64,000 nt of DNA from contig OX637796.1 of assembly GCA_951802425.1 (NCBI GenBank), positions 496,001-560,000 of the forward strand. The letters run 5' to 3'. This DNA comes from Clavaria fumosa (taxonomy: Eukaryota; Basidiomycota; Agaricomycetes; Agaricales; Clavariaceae). Below, piece by piece: positions 1-11,064 of this stretch (its first letter is position 1; each line of letters begins with the position of its first letter). The translations under genes were made by a program, and so were the position numbers. A model generated the notes under the pieces. That model was not told the DNA's origin and made no database searches. It saw only the letters and a list, made by a program, of their open reading frames with translations.

Positions 1-510
1 AATTTGTTCTAATGACCCTTTTCTACTAGTCTTGGGTTGCACATTTGCAAGGGAGGGACTGTGTCTAAATTAGATGCAGATTTCCAATAATTCATCACCC
101 AAACACATGTAAGCGTGACATAGTGGGTCACGTGATAGTAACTGTTTATGAGAGAGGCCTATCTTACAGAAGTCCTTCCTGGTCTGAACATGTGTTGTTC
201 CCCCTTTGTCCAATCATTGTACTTGCCTACCCTGGTAGTTATGGAAACTTCCGTCTTGTCTGATATCACTTCACACCTTGTTCTCCCCTCTGTCTAATCG
301 TTGTGTGGTACCACTGTCGACTGAACCTCCCTTATTCAAGAGATGTAGTCTTGTATTGTTGTAGTCAAGGTGATCTGGAAAACATTATATATGCGTGACC
401 CTCGCTCACTCTTAGTGCTTATCCCCCTCGCAATGTGAAATAAACAAACGGCAAAGAGAAGTACTGGCGGTCGCGCTCTCCGCATTGTCCCAGGGTCAGC
501 TGTATCCACA
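1..510 (+). mobile_element. Ty1/copia 3' end: last codons of pol plus LTR (or solo LTR)
   Basis: Bases 2-58 are open in one frame and end in a leucine/glycine-rich stretch followed by ARE, which resembles the C-terminus of copia RNase H. A purine tract (AAGGGAGGGAC, 49-59) leads directly into a TGTG start at 60. The proposed LTR (60-510) ends in CCACA. It holds a TATA-like ATATAT near 385 and an AATAAA near 440, as expected for U3 and R. The rest of the element would lie outside the window, so no target duplication can be checked. Confidence 0.4.
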
Positions 511-550
511 AGAATGACAGCTACTTCTACAGCACTTTCTTCTCAAAGGA

Positions 551-1538
551 ATGGATCCTGCTGGAACGCTGGCAAGACTTCTCGCCGACTATATGCGGTC
601 GTATCTTGGAGATGAGGCATTGCAGTATGAAGAGGTTGTGTTCGATCTTGCCAATGACATCCTTATCAAGTTGCACACAGAGTACATGAAGAGCTTGGTG
701 CATAAGATTCAGTATGAGCTTTCTGTTTCATATCATATTGTACTAACCATTTTCACAGAAATAAACATCCCCACGTCGTAATTTTTATTACGAATCATTC
801 TCATGATGACACTGGCAACCTCTTTCTTTCACCTGGGTTATGCACCCAGGTCAAACCCATGAGTTTGTTTACAATGCATCTGCCTCCAGCTAATTTGAAG
901 CCTTAGTTTCTCGACGTCCTCCTCCCACCTGCCCACTTGACATTCCTCAAAGGGGCAGAGGTCACATTGTGGATGATGCCTTGTGGAACATTAGTCAAGA
1001 ACTTCCATAGTTATTCAGAGCTAGCAGAGGCAACCAAGTGGTAAGACAATAACTAGCACTCTCAATTTGCTAATTAATCAAGATTTCCAGCCTTTTAATA
1101 TCAAACGTCATTGCATTCACAGCTGCTGAGCTCCAACCCTGCCTTATGGTAGGGTTCGTAGTTGCCTATGCCCAGCAAGTTCTGGTGGAGGGATTCCCTC
1201 TGGAGGACTGTCTCCGGAGGCTCCTACCTACAACATCAGCCATTTGTCGCCACATGGACATCGTCCGTCTCCAGGCAAGAGAGGGTCAAATACACGGTGC
1301 TCGTTATATGTGGGTTCACCCTGAGCTTCGCCCTTGGGGAAATCAGCTCCCTGTGCGATGCAAGGCCTGCGGCTGCATTCGCTCCTGGGTATCATCCACT
1401 GGTAATGCTGGGGCGAGAATATTTGCTTGTTGTAATCCACAGTGCACAAACAAGCTACTGTTTAATGCGCCTGAGGAGAAGGTTTGGCTGGGAGGAGAAA
1501 TTTTTGGAGGGTGCTGGCTAGTTATAAATCAAAACTAG
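551..1538 (+). CDS. Four-exon uncharacterised protein with possible caspase/CHAT-like His...Cys arrangement and C-terminal Cys cluster
   Basis: Exons 551-711, 759-849, 907-1040 and 1091-1538 join in one open frame of about 277 codons. Introns are 47, 57 and 50 bp; the first has a clear CTAAC branch site and the second a weaker GTCAAA donor. The spliced product reads a hydrophobic strand into TNHSHDDTGNL, then about 35 residues later another hydrophobic strand into WMMPCGTLV. That order recalls the His and Cys dyad of caspase/CHAT-fold proteins (inference; caspases normally show SGHG and DxCxSG). The C-terminal part has WVHPELRPWG followed by CKACG and CCNPQC, a possible zinc ribbon. No frame damage is visible. 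The ATG at 551 follows an in-frame stop at about 516, but a more upstream exon cannot be excluded because the frame runs open into a pyrimidine tract ending in AG. I do not know the function. Confidence 0.55.
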
Positions 1539-2108
1539 CTACAGTAGTGTAAAGCATATGTTCCTCCACCATATTACAAGTAGTGTTCAGTAGAAAATGT
1601 CCCAGAGTGTTTTTGACTGGTTCTGAACGTCGAAAACTGGAGGCCTGCCCAGGTGACCAGTTTCCAACCAGTTTTAAACCAGTTTTTGACCAGTTTCAGA
1701 CCGCTGTTCAACACATCAGAAAATGAGTTTTCAACAAATTTTAAACTAGTTTTCAAACCAGCTTGATTTTCTTGGTGCAACTACGTCAACTCACTATCAA
1801 CGATCATCCTGGTACTAACCTACGGCTCCCAACTATGGTGGGGTGGACGATACGATAAATCAAACACAAAGCAAATGCACTAGACCCTCCCACGACCAAC
1901 CCACGGAGAGTCTTCACAAAATTTGCAGACCAACTAGAAGTTTTTCGACGGCTAACACAAGTGCGAACGATGCATGGGTATAAATAACCCACCATATTAC
2001 AAGCATCTGAAAATACCTCATGAGCCCGAATGCCTCTGTGGAAACACGATCCCAACAACTCCAGCGATGAGAATGGTGCGTTGTTATCCCATCCCCCTTC
2101 TCCCCTTG
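1539..2108. other. Non-coding; degenerate ACCAGTTT repeats at 1600-1765
   Basis: About 1600-1765 holds roughly ten imperfect copies of an (A)ACCAGTTTT word on either strand. The remainder to 2108 shows no gene I can support. Confidence 0.4.
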
Positions 2109-2710
2109 CTACTCTTCCAGCCTCACGGCAACCACAGCGGCAGCATCAACGACAACGACAACGATGGCTGCATGGCCAGCAACGACGGCGGTGATGACAG
2201 TGGTGGCGGCGGTGGCGGCTGCATGGCCAGTGACGACGACAACGGCGGCAGCAGCAGCGGCCAGCGATGACGACAGCGGCGGCGGCGGCGGCGGCGGCAC
2301 AGCAGCATGCGGCAGCAATGGCCCAAGCCCACAACAGTGGTCGTAGACCAATATCAGGGACCGGGGCCATTGCGGCAGCGGCGGCAGCAGCAGCAGTAAC
2401 AATGATGGCTACGTGGCCAGCGACAACAACGACGACGACAGCAGCGGCCATCAATAGTGACGATCGTGACGGCTGCACGGCCATCGATGACGACGGTGGC
2501 GGCGGCGCAGCAGCAGCAGTGGTGGTGGCGGCGGCAGCTGCAGCGGCCATCAATAACGACAACGAAGATGGCTGCATGGCCAGCAAAGATGACAACAATG
2601 GCGGCGGCAGCGGCAGCAGCAGCATTGGCACGGCCAGCAAGGACGATGAGGACGGTGGCAGTGGCGGTGGCGCGGCAGCATGCAGTGGCAATGGCCCAGG
2701 CCCCCAACAG
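2109..2710. repeat. GGC/GAC/GCA trinucleotide low-complexity tract
   Basis: Dense, interrupted trinucleotide runs (GGC, GCA, GAC, AAC) give Ala/Asp/Gly-rich readings in several frames on both strands. The overlapping long open frames are products of base composition. Two related sub-blocks end in the same phrase (GGCCCA.GCCC.CAACAGTGG at about 2320 and 2693), suggesting an internal duplication of about 370 bp. Confidence 0.75.
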
Positions 2711-2739
2711 TGGTCATAGACCAATGGCATGGACTGGGG

Positions 2740-3130
2740 CCATTGGGTAAAGAGCGGCTGGGTGGAGAGTGGCAGTGGGAGCAGCAGGGCAGGGAATGGC
2801 AGCAGGGTGTGGAATGTGGCACTGGGGTGGCAGCAGGGCAGGGAATGGGTGGGCGACGAGCAGGTCACAGAATTGGTTGGCGACAAGCAGGTCAGGGGCG
2901 GCAGGATGGGAAGCGGGTCAGGGATCAGGGAGTAGCAAGGCATGGAGGAACATAGGTGGCAGCAGGGAGGAGGGAGCAGGGGCAGCAGCACGGCGGTGAT
3001 GCATGACAGATCGAGGGTGGCAGCAAGGCGGGGAGCGCGGCCGGGCGGGGACTGTGGCAGATGAGGAGCATGGCAGGGCGGGGACCATGGCAGGGCAGGG
3101 AGCAGGCCGTTCCGCCCCATCACCCTCTCT
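2740..3130. repeat. Purine-rich minisatellite, GGGCAGGGA-type
   Basis: Degenerate units of the form GCAGGGCAGGGAATGG recur with a strong G-over-C strand bias. No coding potential is evident beyond low-complexity open frames. Confidence 0.55.
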
Positions 3131-3558
3131 GAGCGGGTGACACATGATGAAGCAGACCAATCAGGGGTGGCCTCAGGGCAGGGAGTGATGAGATGAGGGT
3201 AATGCAACGCAACAGGGGATGGCGGTGGTCAGGAGGTGGAAGAAGTCACCAAGGACAGGAAGGTGTCATCAGCGGCGACGCCTAGTGCTGATATCGCTGA
3301 AAATTGTACTACAAATGACATTATTTTTCTTGTGTTACCTTTCCTTTCATTTAGGAGCCTTCTGCTCATACACCACTTCCATGTCAGAAGGAGACCACCC
3401 AGGTTGTGCTACATTCAGATTTCAAGCAGAAGAGGCCTGTGACAGTGTAACAGGTGTGACATGTAACACCCGGGATCCTGGGCACTGCCACCATCAATTT
3501 CATCCTTCTTAGTACTCGAATCCTTGTTACTCAAACTCACTCCCAAACCACACTTTCA
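3131..3558. other. Intergenic, with LTR-start-like motif at about 3465
   Basis: At about 3463-3486 the sequence reads TGTAACACCCGGGATCCTGG, similar to TGTCATGCCCGGGGTCCCGG at about 10358. This may mark the edge of a related LTR. Otherwise this is the 5' flank of the following gene. Confidence 0.3.
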
Positions 3559-6500
3559 ATGTCTATTTCGATGAACAAATTCTCTTCCTCGACAAGCAAA
3601 ATGTCGACTTCAGCATCGCTCACCATCTTCGATCCTCAAACAGTCCGCACGAGTGCTGTTTTCCAAAACTATCCCTGGTTGACCGACATCATCATGAAGC
3701 CTGGACTTTTGGAAAGCAACATTGCTACTTGGCTGGGACAGCACCACAACTTAGGAGAGGAACAGGTTTCCCTCTGCAAGGTTCAATTCAAATTATAAAC
3801 TTAGGATTATTTGCTTATCACAGCTTATCATATCATCTAGTTGATCGCTCAGTCTCTGGATCGTTTTGGACCGGGAAGCGCAGCGCTTAAGAAGGAAAAA
3901 GCAGTCAATGAATACTTGCGGGCATCATACAGTGACTTAGTTAGCCGAGAGAAATGGGAGAAACATGACACATCGGCTTTGATGAGCGCTGCTCACTTTG
4001 TTTTTCGTCATGCCCTTTTAGACCGGTTGGCATTTTCCATTGTCGAGGCTCCTCCATCCCAGCTAGCGCCTCGATCTGAATTGCCGAAGATGCCAAAGAA
4101 GTTTAGTGATGTGTGTTCTTTCTCTTTTTTCTTATTCCTCGTTTCTTATGTTTTGTAGTATATTGGTGCAATCAGGGATTGGCTCAAGCCCATCGAAAAA
4201 GCACAAGGATCTCAAAGCTTTCAAGCCATGGATCCATTAACGAATTCTGCGGCGTATTTTGGCACCTCCCTTCCTGCAAACCCTACCCCGAAGCAGGAAC
4301 AACTGATCAAAACCGTAAAGTTCCTTGGTGGGGGCCTAGAACGAATGCGAGACATCCAGGTGAAGTCTGTGCTTCTCAATTTTGAGATGATGGCATTTGC
4401 CATCACTTGGTTTGGCTTGGTATGTGACCAGCAAATTTTTTATTGGCAATTATAACTAACATTCTCTCAGAATAATGCCACAGGCTTCGCTGAGTCGACC
4501 CAAGATTGGGTCAATATTTTAAATGAGTAAGAGCAACATAACTTGCCTTATCCAAATTTCCAACTAAGTTTTTTCACACAGACAACTAGAAAGCGAGGGC
4601 CTTCCTCTTTCTTCCAGCCTTGTCTCAAGACTCACAGATCAACGTCTTGGCCCGATGCTCTTTGAGCATGTCCGTGGACTTTTCCACTATTGCCTGTCCA
4701 TCAGTCCTCTTTTTGCCCTGACAACAAGGGCATTTGACCAGTCGCAACTGTGACGAAGTTTCTTGGTATTGGTGGGTGCCTCATTTTTATGTCAGATTGT
4801 GTTTACAAAACAGGCAATATAGACTGCAATGTACTTGGGTAGCGAAAAGCCTGCATTTTTGGGATTGATGGAGAAAGCATTGTGGAGAGCCTTGATGCAA
4901 ACGAGCATCACCGGTGACTCATCAGCAGCCCTGAATAGCTTCCTTATGGAGTTTCAAGACCTTCAGGTGCAGTTCAAGGGGCCGGAAATTCAGATTGATT
5001 GGTATTCCCCATCCCATATGTTATTTTGATATTTTTGTCCCTGAATGAAACTGACTGCAAAGAAAGGGCAAGTCCAACATGTCATCATGGCTCCCGAACC
5101 ATGTTCCATCGAAGAAGAAGCAGAGCCCATCATTGCTCTTGACGCTGGTCCCCCGGAGCATGTCAAAGACATCATTCCCGCTCCGGAAGCAGATCCCCAG
5201 CACATCACTTCTGCTCATGAAGCAAGTCTGATTGAGCACACACCAATTTTCCCTATGCTCGAATACAACCAGAAGGAGCTCCCAGACACTCAAGATGCTG
5301 AAGAAGCTGAAGGTGCATTGGTGAAGCCACTGAAACACAAGGTTGATGATCAAGTTCATCGTCCGGCGCGAAGGGCAGCAAAGAGACTCCGGCGTGAATC
5401 AGACCAGGAGAATGAGGATGACGAGTTGATCCCCGATGAGGAACCTGTGACAAGGAAAGGGAAAGGAAAGGTGACACAGGATACACATGTGGGCCAAGGC
5501 AAGACAAAGCCACCAGGACCCATCCACCATGGTAGAAAGGCCGCCGTGAAGCCAATTCAGAGTATCATTGACCTGATGGTCAAGGTATGACTTATATTGA
5601 CACCCCAACAAATGCTGATTGAATTGTTTTATTTAGCACATAGAGAAAGTGGAGGAGCTCTCTTCTTTACCCCTCCCCAAGGTAAGCAACATCTCAACTA
5701 CTGTGTAATATTTTAATTCACACAATGCAGATGGAGAATCACTCGATCAAAGTCAAAATGTTTGACGCAAATCCTGATACTGAGCCAACCATCTATGAGC
5801 ATTTCACGACTTCAGATTCAGTACGTTTTACACTTTTTTTCATGGATATCTCTCAAAATAAAACAGGCATTCCGCGAGTATCCTGTCCTAATGGACATAA
5901 TAGAAATGGTCGAAGAGCAATACATCAATCAGGTCCCTAAGCATCGTCTTCCAACTGCCAGGTCGCAAACATTCTATCCAGATGCATCTGCAATATTCGT
6001 CACAACCTGGACGGAATTCATGAAGATGACAAGTCTGGACATTCAAGAGGTATTCCGTCGTCGACATATTCTTATTACAAATACACCAATGTCAACCCTC
6101 AACTTTGATGAGGAGGGATTATGAACATTGGCTCCTCTACATCAGGAATGTGTGTTCCAAGGTGAGTCTAAAATATTTCTCAAGTTGATTCATCTAAGTC
6201 AGCTTCTATAGTTGCCGAGATGCGAAAGCACTCTGATGCAAGTCTACTCCGCACTGGGACACTCCACGATTTGCTGGAGTCAACACGTGATGTTACAAAA
6301 CGACGGATTTTAAATGGCCTTGACTTCCCGATGGGAAGCCTCAGCCTCCCTCCACCACCTCGATTCAGGCATGTCCCACTTGTTGCTCTAACACATGACA
6401 ACTGAAACAATATCTAAATCAGTGCTTTTGCAACTCATGAGTGGGCACACCACCAAACGCAAAAGATGGACGGCTTCGCAAACCAACCCGACAAAGACAA

Positions 6501-7825
6501 CCTCATCTGGGGCATTGCAGCCACTGGTGGGACGATCAGCATGCCTCATATAGACGATGTTGGCCTTGCGGTTGTTTTGACTGTTATGTCAGGGTCGAAA
6601 TGGTGGGTGGTGATGTGCCGCCGTACAGATGCAGAAGACTATGACTGTCGCGGCAATATCTTTTCGACGCATGCCTTCCCCCTCAGTTGGGGTGATTGTA
6701 GCACCGGAAAAGAATTTTTATGTGTGGAGGCTATACACCTGAAGACAGGAGATATTTTGTGAGTTGCAATAATTATCACGTGCAATATTTACTGACAATC
6801 CAACAGTTTCATGCATCCTGGCACACTCCATTTTGTGCTTGGCCCAGAGCCGATGATTGTTTATGGCCGGCACTTTTATTGTGCATCCACGATGGCTCGC
6901 AGCTGTGCTTCAGCCCTGCATACATTTGTGCTCAACCCGATAATCACCAATCAAGAGCACCAATCGACAACCACATACCTGTGCAAGATGATGGCGGTAT
7001 GGGTTGAGCACTACGTCACGGGGAAATCCAAATATGGTAGAATCTCTCCATCATTATGTATGTCATCTGATAATTGTTTTAGCATTTGGTGAGGCACTTG
7101 CCCACATCCCCGATGTCACAACAAGACATGGACTCCTCGATATCATCATGGTGGGGAACATGCTTGAATTTTCGATAGCCCTTGGCCTCAAATCACATGG
7201 GAGGAAACCACCACCTGAAATACTTGAAGAGCAAAACATTGCAATGTGGCGATACCGGATCTTCCAAAGCTGGTTTATTGATCGATATATTCTTGAGATT
7301 GGGGGTCAGGGGGTGAACCCATCATATCTCTTTTACAAACTGCTCATCCAGTTTGGCGCGGCACTTTGCTCTTACATGAAAAGGTGGGAGAAAAAGGCAC
7401 CACTGACAATCACTGCACAGCAGGTGATTGCAGCAGTACTTGAGCACATTCGCAAAGACTGGCAAGACCTTCTGGATGCCTTCCAGAAGTTGCTCCACGA
7501 CGATCCCAGTGCTGGTCATTGGTTCTCCTGGGATGGCCCTGTCTTCCACATATTTCGCCGCGACAATACTCAAGTTTGGACGGAGCTGGAAGATCTGCCC
7601 GATGATCCAATCTATGCTGAAGAGGAGCAAGAGGACAGTGATGCAGGAGATGACCCTTCTGAGTTGGGGACAATATGTTCTAAGAGGCCCCTCTCCCTGC
7701 ATGATGGTATGTGTTTCATTATATACTTTCATCTAGATGCAGCAAATTTTCTAATCAATACAACAGATAATTCAGACATGGAATCGTTGGTCCATGTGAG
7801 ACAGAGGCGCGGTTTCAATGGATGA
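3559..7825 (+). CDS. Large multi-exon protein with JmjC-like (Fe(II)/2-oxoglutarate cupin) domain
   Basis: Phase-consistent exons include 3559-3765, 3841-4110, 4159-4419, 4471-4526, a block from 4582, and blocks from about 4845 to 7825. Introns are short GT..AG. The cupin core lies at about 6470-7020: PHIDD at 6544-6558 gives an HxD pair; after KWWVV and an acidic loop comes FMHPGTLHFV at about 6806-6838, giving the distal His, then GRHFYCAST. This is the metal triad layout of JmjC-type dioxygenases (family knowledge). Exons 5045-5590 encode an acidic, basic-patch-rich linker (RRAAKRLRR). The C-terminal exons (7082-7703, then about 7767-7825) are helical with an acidic tail. A short module (FQNYPWLTDII near 3660, FREYPVLMDII near 5875) occurs twice, so this could be two tandem genes or one gene with an internal repeat. 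One in-frame TGA near 4750 must be spliced out or is a lesion. Substrate unknown. Confidence 0.6.
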
Positions 7826-8256
7826 CCCTAGCCATCAATTTTGATTAGACATAGATTACAGTGCGAGCAAATGTACTAGGAAGTGCAACTCAGTTGGCGG
7901 AACCCTTGCTTGACGTATACAGTATACTACCACCACTTTGGACACCAAATGTAACCTTTCCCTGTAATGTTCACAATATCTCACTTTTCACAGATCTTAT
8001 GTTTGATGTTATGCAGAGTTTGTGGGAAGCCACGAGTGGCAGATTGTTTCAGGAAGTCTGCGAGTGTTACTTCTTCAGCTGGGGTTAGCTTCTGATGAGG
8101 CTTGTGTGCCTCTTGTACACTTCTGCCTCCCTTGGCTCGCTTTATGATATGTCATGGGAAGAATGACGAAGTCGATTATATAATCAAGGCAAACTACGAC
8201 AAAGGCAATTCGACTAAAGGACAACTGCGACACTAAAAAACAAGAAAACCAGAGTA
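7826..8256. other. No supportable gene
   Basis: Short open frames (7861-8088 and a continuation to about 8150) look weakly protein-like but have no recognisable motif and no clear splice framework. They could be a decayed 3' exon of a neighbouring paralogue. Confidence 0.3.
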
Positions 8257-8307
8257 CCAATGGCAATCAAGAGCGAGGAGATACTCCTCGCTGTTGATGG
8301 CCATTGG
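8257..8307. repeat. Imperfect 24-bp hairpin
   Basis: CCAATGGC...GAGCGAGGAG is followed by ATA and then CTCCTCGC...GGCCATTGG, an inverted pair with one short mismatch region. It lies between two convergent genes (JmjC-like plus strand, small gene minus strand), so a role in 3' ends or as a small-RNA precursor is possible but unproven. Confidence 0.55.
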
Positions 8308-8407
8308 GGATTGGTTTATGGAAGTCGAAGCATCTAAGTAATACAAAAACCAATCTGAAACCAGGAACTATGTATTACGTCAGACGATGTCTCCGACGTT
8401 TGGGCCA

Positions 8408-8857
8408 CTAGACCCAGAGCCCGTTATCGTCCACCGACTGGGAAGGAGACTCCCCAACCTGGACAAACTCGCCCTCAACATCCGGCAAAGCCACCGTTGC
8501 CATCTCTGGGGTGGCGGGAGGGGGCGATCGAGGAGGGGTGGCATTCCAACCCGAGTAGGAGGTAGGGGAGGCCCATCGAGTAGGCGGGGCGGCATCCCAC
8601 TCTGCGAGAGAAGAAAGATCAGTAAAGCGGATGAGAAATGGAAGAAAAGACTATACTATGTGGATCCTCGAGGAGGTCACAGATGAGGTTACCAGGGCGG
8701 ACGACTCGAGGGCATCCCGACGCAAAATGGCCAGGATGGCCGCAAGCGTAGCATCGTCGGGCAACGGTAAGAACGAGGAGGTCGTCGGCGCCCCTCTGAA
8801 TCGCCCAATGGAAGGTGGCACAAGAAAGGGTGAGGGGGGTGACTTGTTGGAAGACAT
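8408..8857 (-). CDS. Small two-exon protein of unknown function
   Basis: ATG at 8857. Exon 1 runs to 8657, a 57-bp intron (GTATAG..GCAGAG) spans 8656-8600, and exon 2 ends with TAG at 8410-8408. The product is about 130 residues. A Ser/Pro-rich start leads into a helix with PLPDDATLAAILAILRRDAL, then a Trp/Pro/Ser-rich region (WDAAPPTRWASPTS) and an acidic end (DVEGEFVQVGE). No known domain is recognised; it could be the start of a retroelement Gag-like protein. A shifted frame across exon 1 spells a CCHC knuckle (CYACGHPGHFASGC), which I treat as coincidence because the other frame gives a cleaner spliced product. Confidence 0.4.
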
Positions 8858-9483
8858 TATAGGAGGGGAGGAAGTTAAGTTTGTGAGGGCCCCAGCACAT
8901 TGCGGTAAAGAGGAGAAGCGGTACAAGACCTCCTTATATACTACAGGGGCCGATAAGAGCCGAGAGATAAGCTGGACGGCAAGAAGGGCCATCATACAGG
9001 AGCACATGGCGGTGGAGTAGGAGCATGTGGAGATAAGCCGCCCCATGTGGTGGGTAGCGGAGTAGCACATGGACAGAGAGCAGGAGGCAATGCGGGTACC
9101 TGATGGGGCGAGTGCGAAGGATCTCATCGGAGATCCCCAGCAGACGGACCCATCAGGTAGGTTTGGGCGTGGTACTGGATAAGCGCAGATGCGCAGCAAG
9201 ACAGCTGCGGACTGAGCAGGACTGTGGAGGGCAGCGGCGTAGCAGATGGACAGCATCCCTGTGCTGCGGACTCGGGCTGCGCCCTGCGGACTTGGGCTGC
9301 GCCCTGCGGGCTCGGGCTGCGCCCGCAGCCCCCTGAAGGTATATAAGGGGCGCGATGGCATGGGAAAACCCCAGCGTTGTTCACTTGTCTTAATCACCTT
9401 ATCGTACTTCGGTGAATCACACTGGCATTCCCTACTTCACCCGAGAGATACCCTATCTCCGACTGGCCCGAACTAGCCATCGC
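8858..9483. other. Upstream region with GC repeats and a plus-strand TATA box
   Basis: About 9258-9335 holds three to four copies of a GCGGACTCGGGCTGCGCCCT-type 20-25 bp unit. GTATATAAGGGG follows at about 9341. Together with the Gag-like reading downstream this suggests the U3/R part of an LTR, but I could not fix its ends. Confidence 0.35.
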
Positions 9484-9820
9484 TCCAATCCGCAGTAGGA
9501 TATACCCTACTCCCGAACAGAAGAAGGATCAGATCACCCGACTCACACACCACCTGACCGAGTTCAGCCGTTCCGTCCTTATCGATATCCTCGGACCGGA
9601 CCATCCTAATCGATCAGCTATCGAAAGCGCGTTTGTCCAAGGAGTGTCCGACCTCCGCCAGCAAATCATCAGGACCGACGAAGCCGAACACAGGGCCAGA
9701 ATCGAGTTACTCTGATCCCTCGTCGAACCTCTTATTCCGCCTCTAGGGACTCGGATTGTCCCTGCACCGGATCACCTCACGGAAAGTTCATCCGAGCCTT
9801 CGGCACAACTTCCCGTAACA
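9484..9820 (+). pseudogene. Gag-like leader fragment of a retroelement (tentative)
   Basis: One frame is open for about 70 codons (YPTPEQKKDQITRL ... SAIESAFVQGVSDLRQQI) up to a TGA at about 9715, and then remains protein-like (LIPPLGTRIVPAPDHL). It is charged and helical, like the start of some gypsy Gag proteins. It stops abruptly at about 9822, where an unrelated minus-strand fragment begins. Identification is by style and position only. Confidence 0.25.
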
Positions 9821-9824
9821 TGAT

Positions 9825-10001
9825 AGTTTGCCATTGATTTTCAATGCCAAATTCCTTTGCAATTGTGCGTGCACCCTTCCGTGAGTTAGCAGGTTTTTCC
9901 TGTTCATGACCGTACATTGCTACTGCATCCCGAAGTTTTGCATCCTTGGCTTTACCCCTCTTCAGGGATTTGACATGTACAGAGAAGGCTTTAAAGGGCA
10001 T
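9825..10001 (-). pseudogene. Helix-turn-helix N-terminal fragment of a pogo/Tc1-type DDE transposase (tentative)
   Basis: From ATG at 10001, a basic start (VKSLKRGKAKDAKLRDAV) is followed by KGARTIAKEFGIENQW. This resembles the DNA-binding helix-turn-helix at the start of fungal pogo-like transposases. No DDE catalytic part follows. The fragment is truncated at about 9825. Confidence 0.35.
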
Positions 10002-10404
10002 TGGATTAGCAGGTAAGGCAGGGGTGGACCGGTAGGATGAATATGGGAATAATGAAGCGTGTCGCAACGCGTCAAGGCACAGTACACGAAGATCCTACTC
10101 TAGATCACTCAATTTTGTCCATATCACCTCTGGGTATTCAGAAATATCTTGCCACCCTGCCAAGACTGGTTGTTTCATGAGAAATGTACAAAGAGATAGC
10201 CCCAAAGTCCGTACCATTCGAGATGTGGTTATTTGGCGCTATTGAATTGATGATTTACAAATGTTTGATCAGTTGGACAGGCACCCTTTAAAAAATACAC
10301 AAGGCTCACATATTCAAAGGACATGTTGATTTTCTTACAGAGAGTTATGGTCACAGTGTGACTGTCATGCCCGGGGTCCCGGGCACAGCCTCAGCAAGTC
10401 ACAG
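10002..10404. other. No gene; LTR-start-like motif at about 10358
   Basis: TGTCATGCCCGGGGTCCCGG at about 10358-10380 may be the start of an LTR or another repeat edge; it abuts the GC minisatellite. Nothing else is recognised. Confidence 0.3.
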
Positions 10405-11064
10405 TCACAACCCGTGACCCCGCTTTCCCGGCATCCCGCCCTCCCCTCCTGCCAAGCTGCCCCTGCTCCGCTGCCCCGCTGCCCGCCACCCTGCTGCCCT
10501 GATGCCCCACTCCGCTGCCTCGCAGCCCCGCCTGCCCCACCCTGCCCACCCGCTGCCTCGCCTGCCCACCGGCTGCCTCGCCTGCCCCGCCCTGCCCTCC
10601 TGCAGCCCCGCCTGCCCGCCCGCTGCCCCGCCCTGCCTTCCTGCAGCCCCGCCTGGCCGCCCGCAGCCCCGCCTCTACACCCGTTGCCCCGCCTGCTCGC
10701 TGCCCCGCCTGCTCGCTGCCCCGCCTGCCCGCTGCCCCGCCTGCTCGCCTGCAACCCCGCCCTGACCGCAGGCCTGCCTGCCCACCCGCAGCCCCGCCTT
10801 CCCACCCGCTGCCCCGCCCTGCCGCCCGCTGCCTTGCCTGCCTGCCCGCTGCCCCACCTGCCCGCTGTCCCGCCCTGCCTGCCCGCTGCCCCACCCCGCC
10901 TGCCCGCTGCCCCGCCCTGCCTGCCTGCTGCCTCGCCTGCCCACTGCTCTGCCCTGCCTGCCTGCTGCCTTGCCCTGCCTGCCCACTGCCCCGCCTGCCC
11001 ACCCACAGCCTTTCCTGCCTGCCCGCTGCCCTCTGCCCTGCCCTCCTGCAGCCCCGCCTGCCCA
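10405..11064. repeat. GC-rich minisatellite, left part
   Basis: Irregular tandem units built on CCCGCTGCCCCGCCTG(C). The units carry no stop codons in several frames, producing long artefactual open frames (Pro/Ala/Cys-rich on plus, Gly/Arg/Ala-rich on minus). The array is interrupted by FB1 copy 1 and resumes at 12147. Confidence 0.9.

Noticed and set aside
2146..3207. 353-codon minus-strand open frame in the trinucleotide tract
   Set aside because: Composition-driven; sense changes between Pro/Leu-rich and Ala-rich runs with no folded segment.
8700..8780. CCHC zinc-knuckle reading on the minus strand (CYACGHPGHFASGC)
   Set aside because: The overlapping frame forms a coherent two-exon product with a good intron; the knuckle frame lacks other Gag features.
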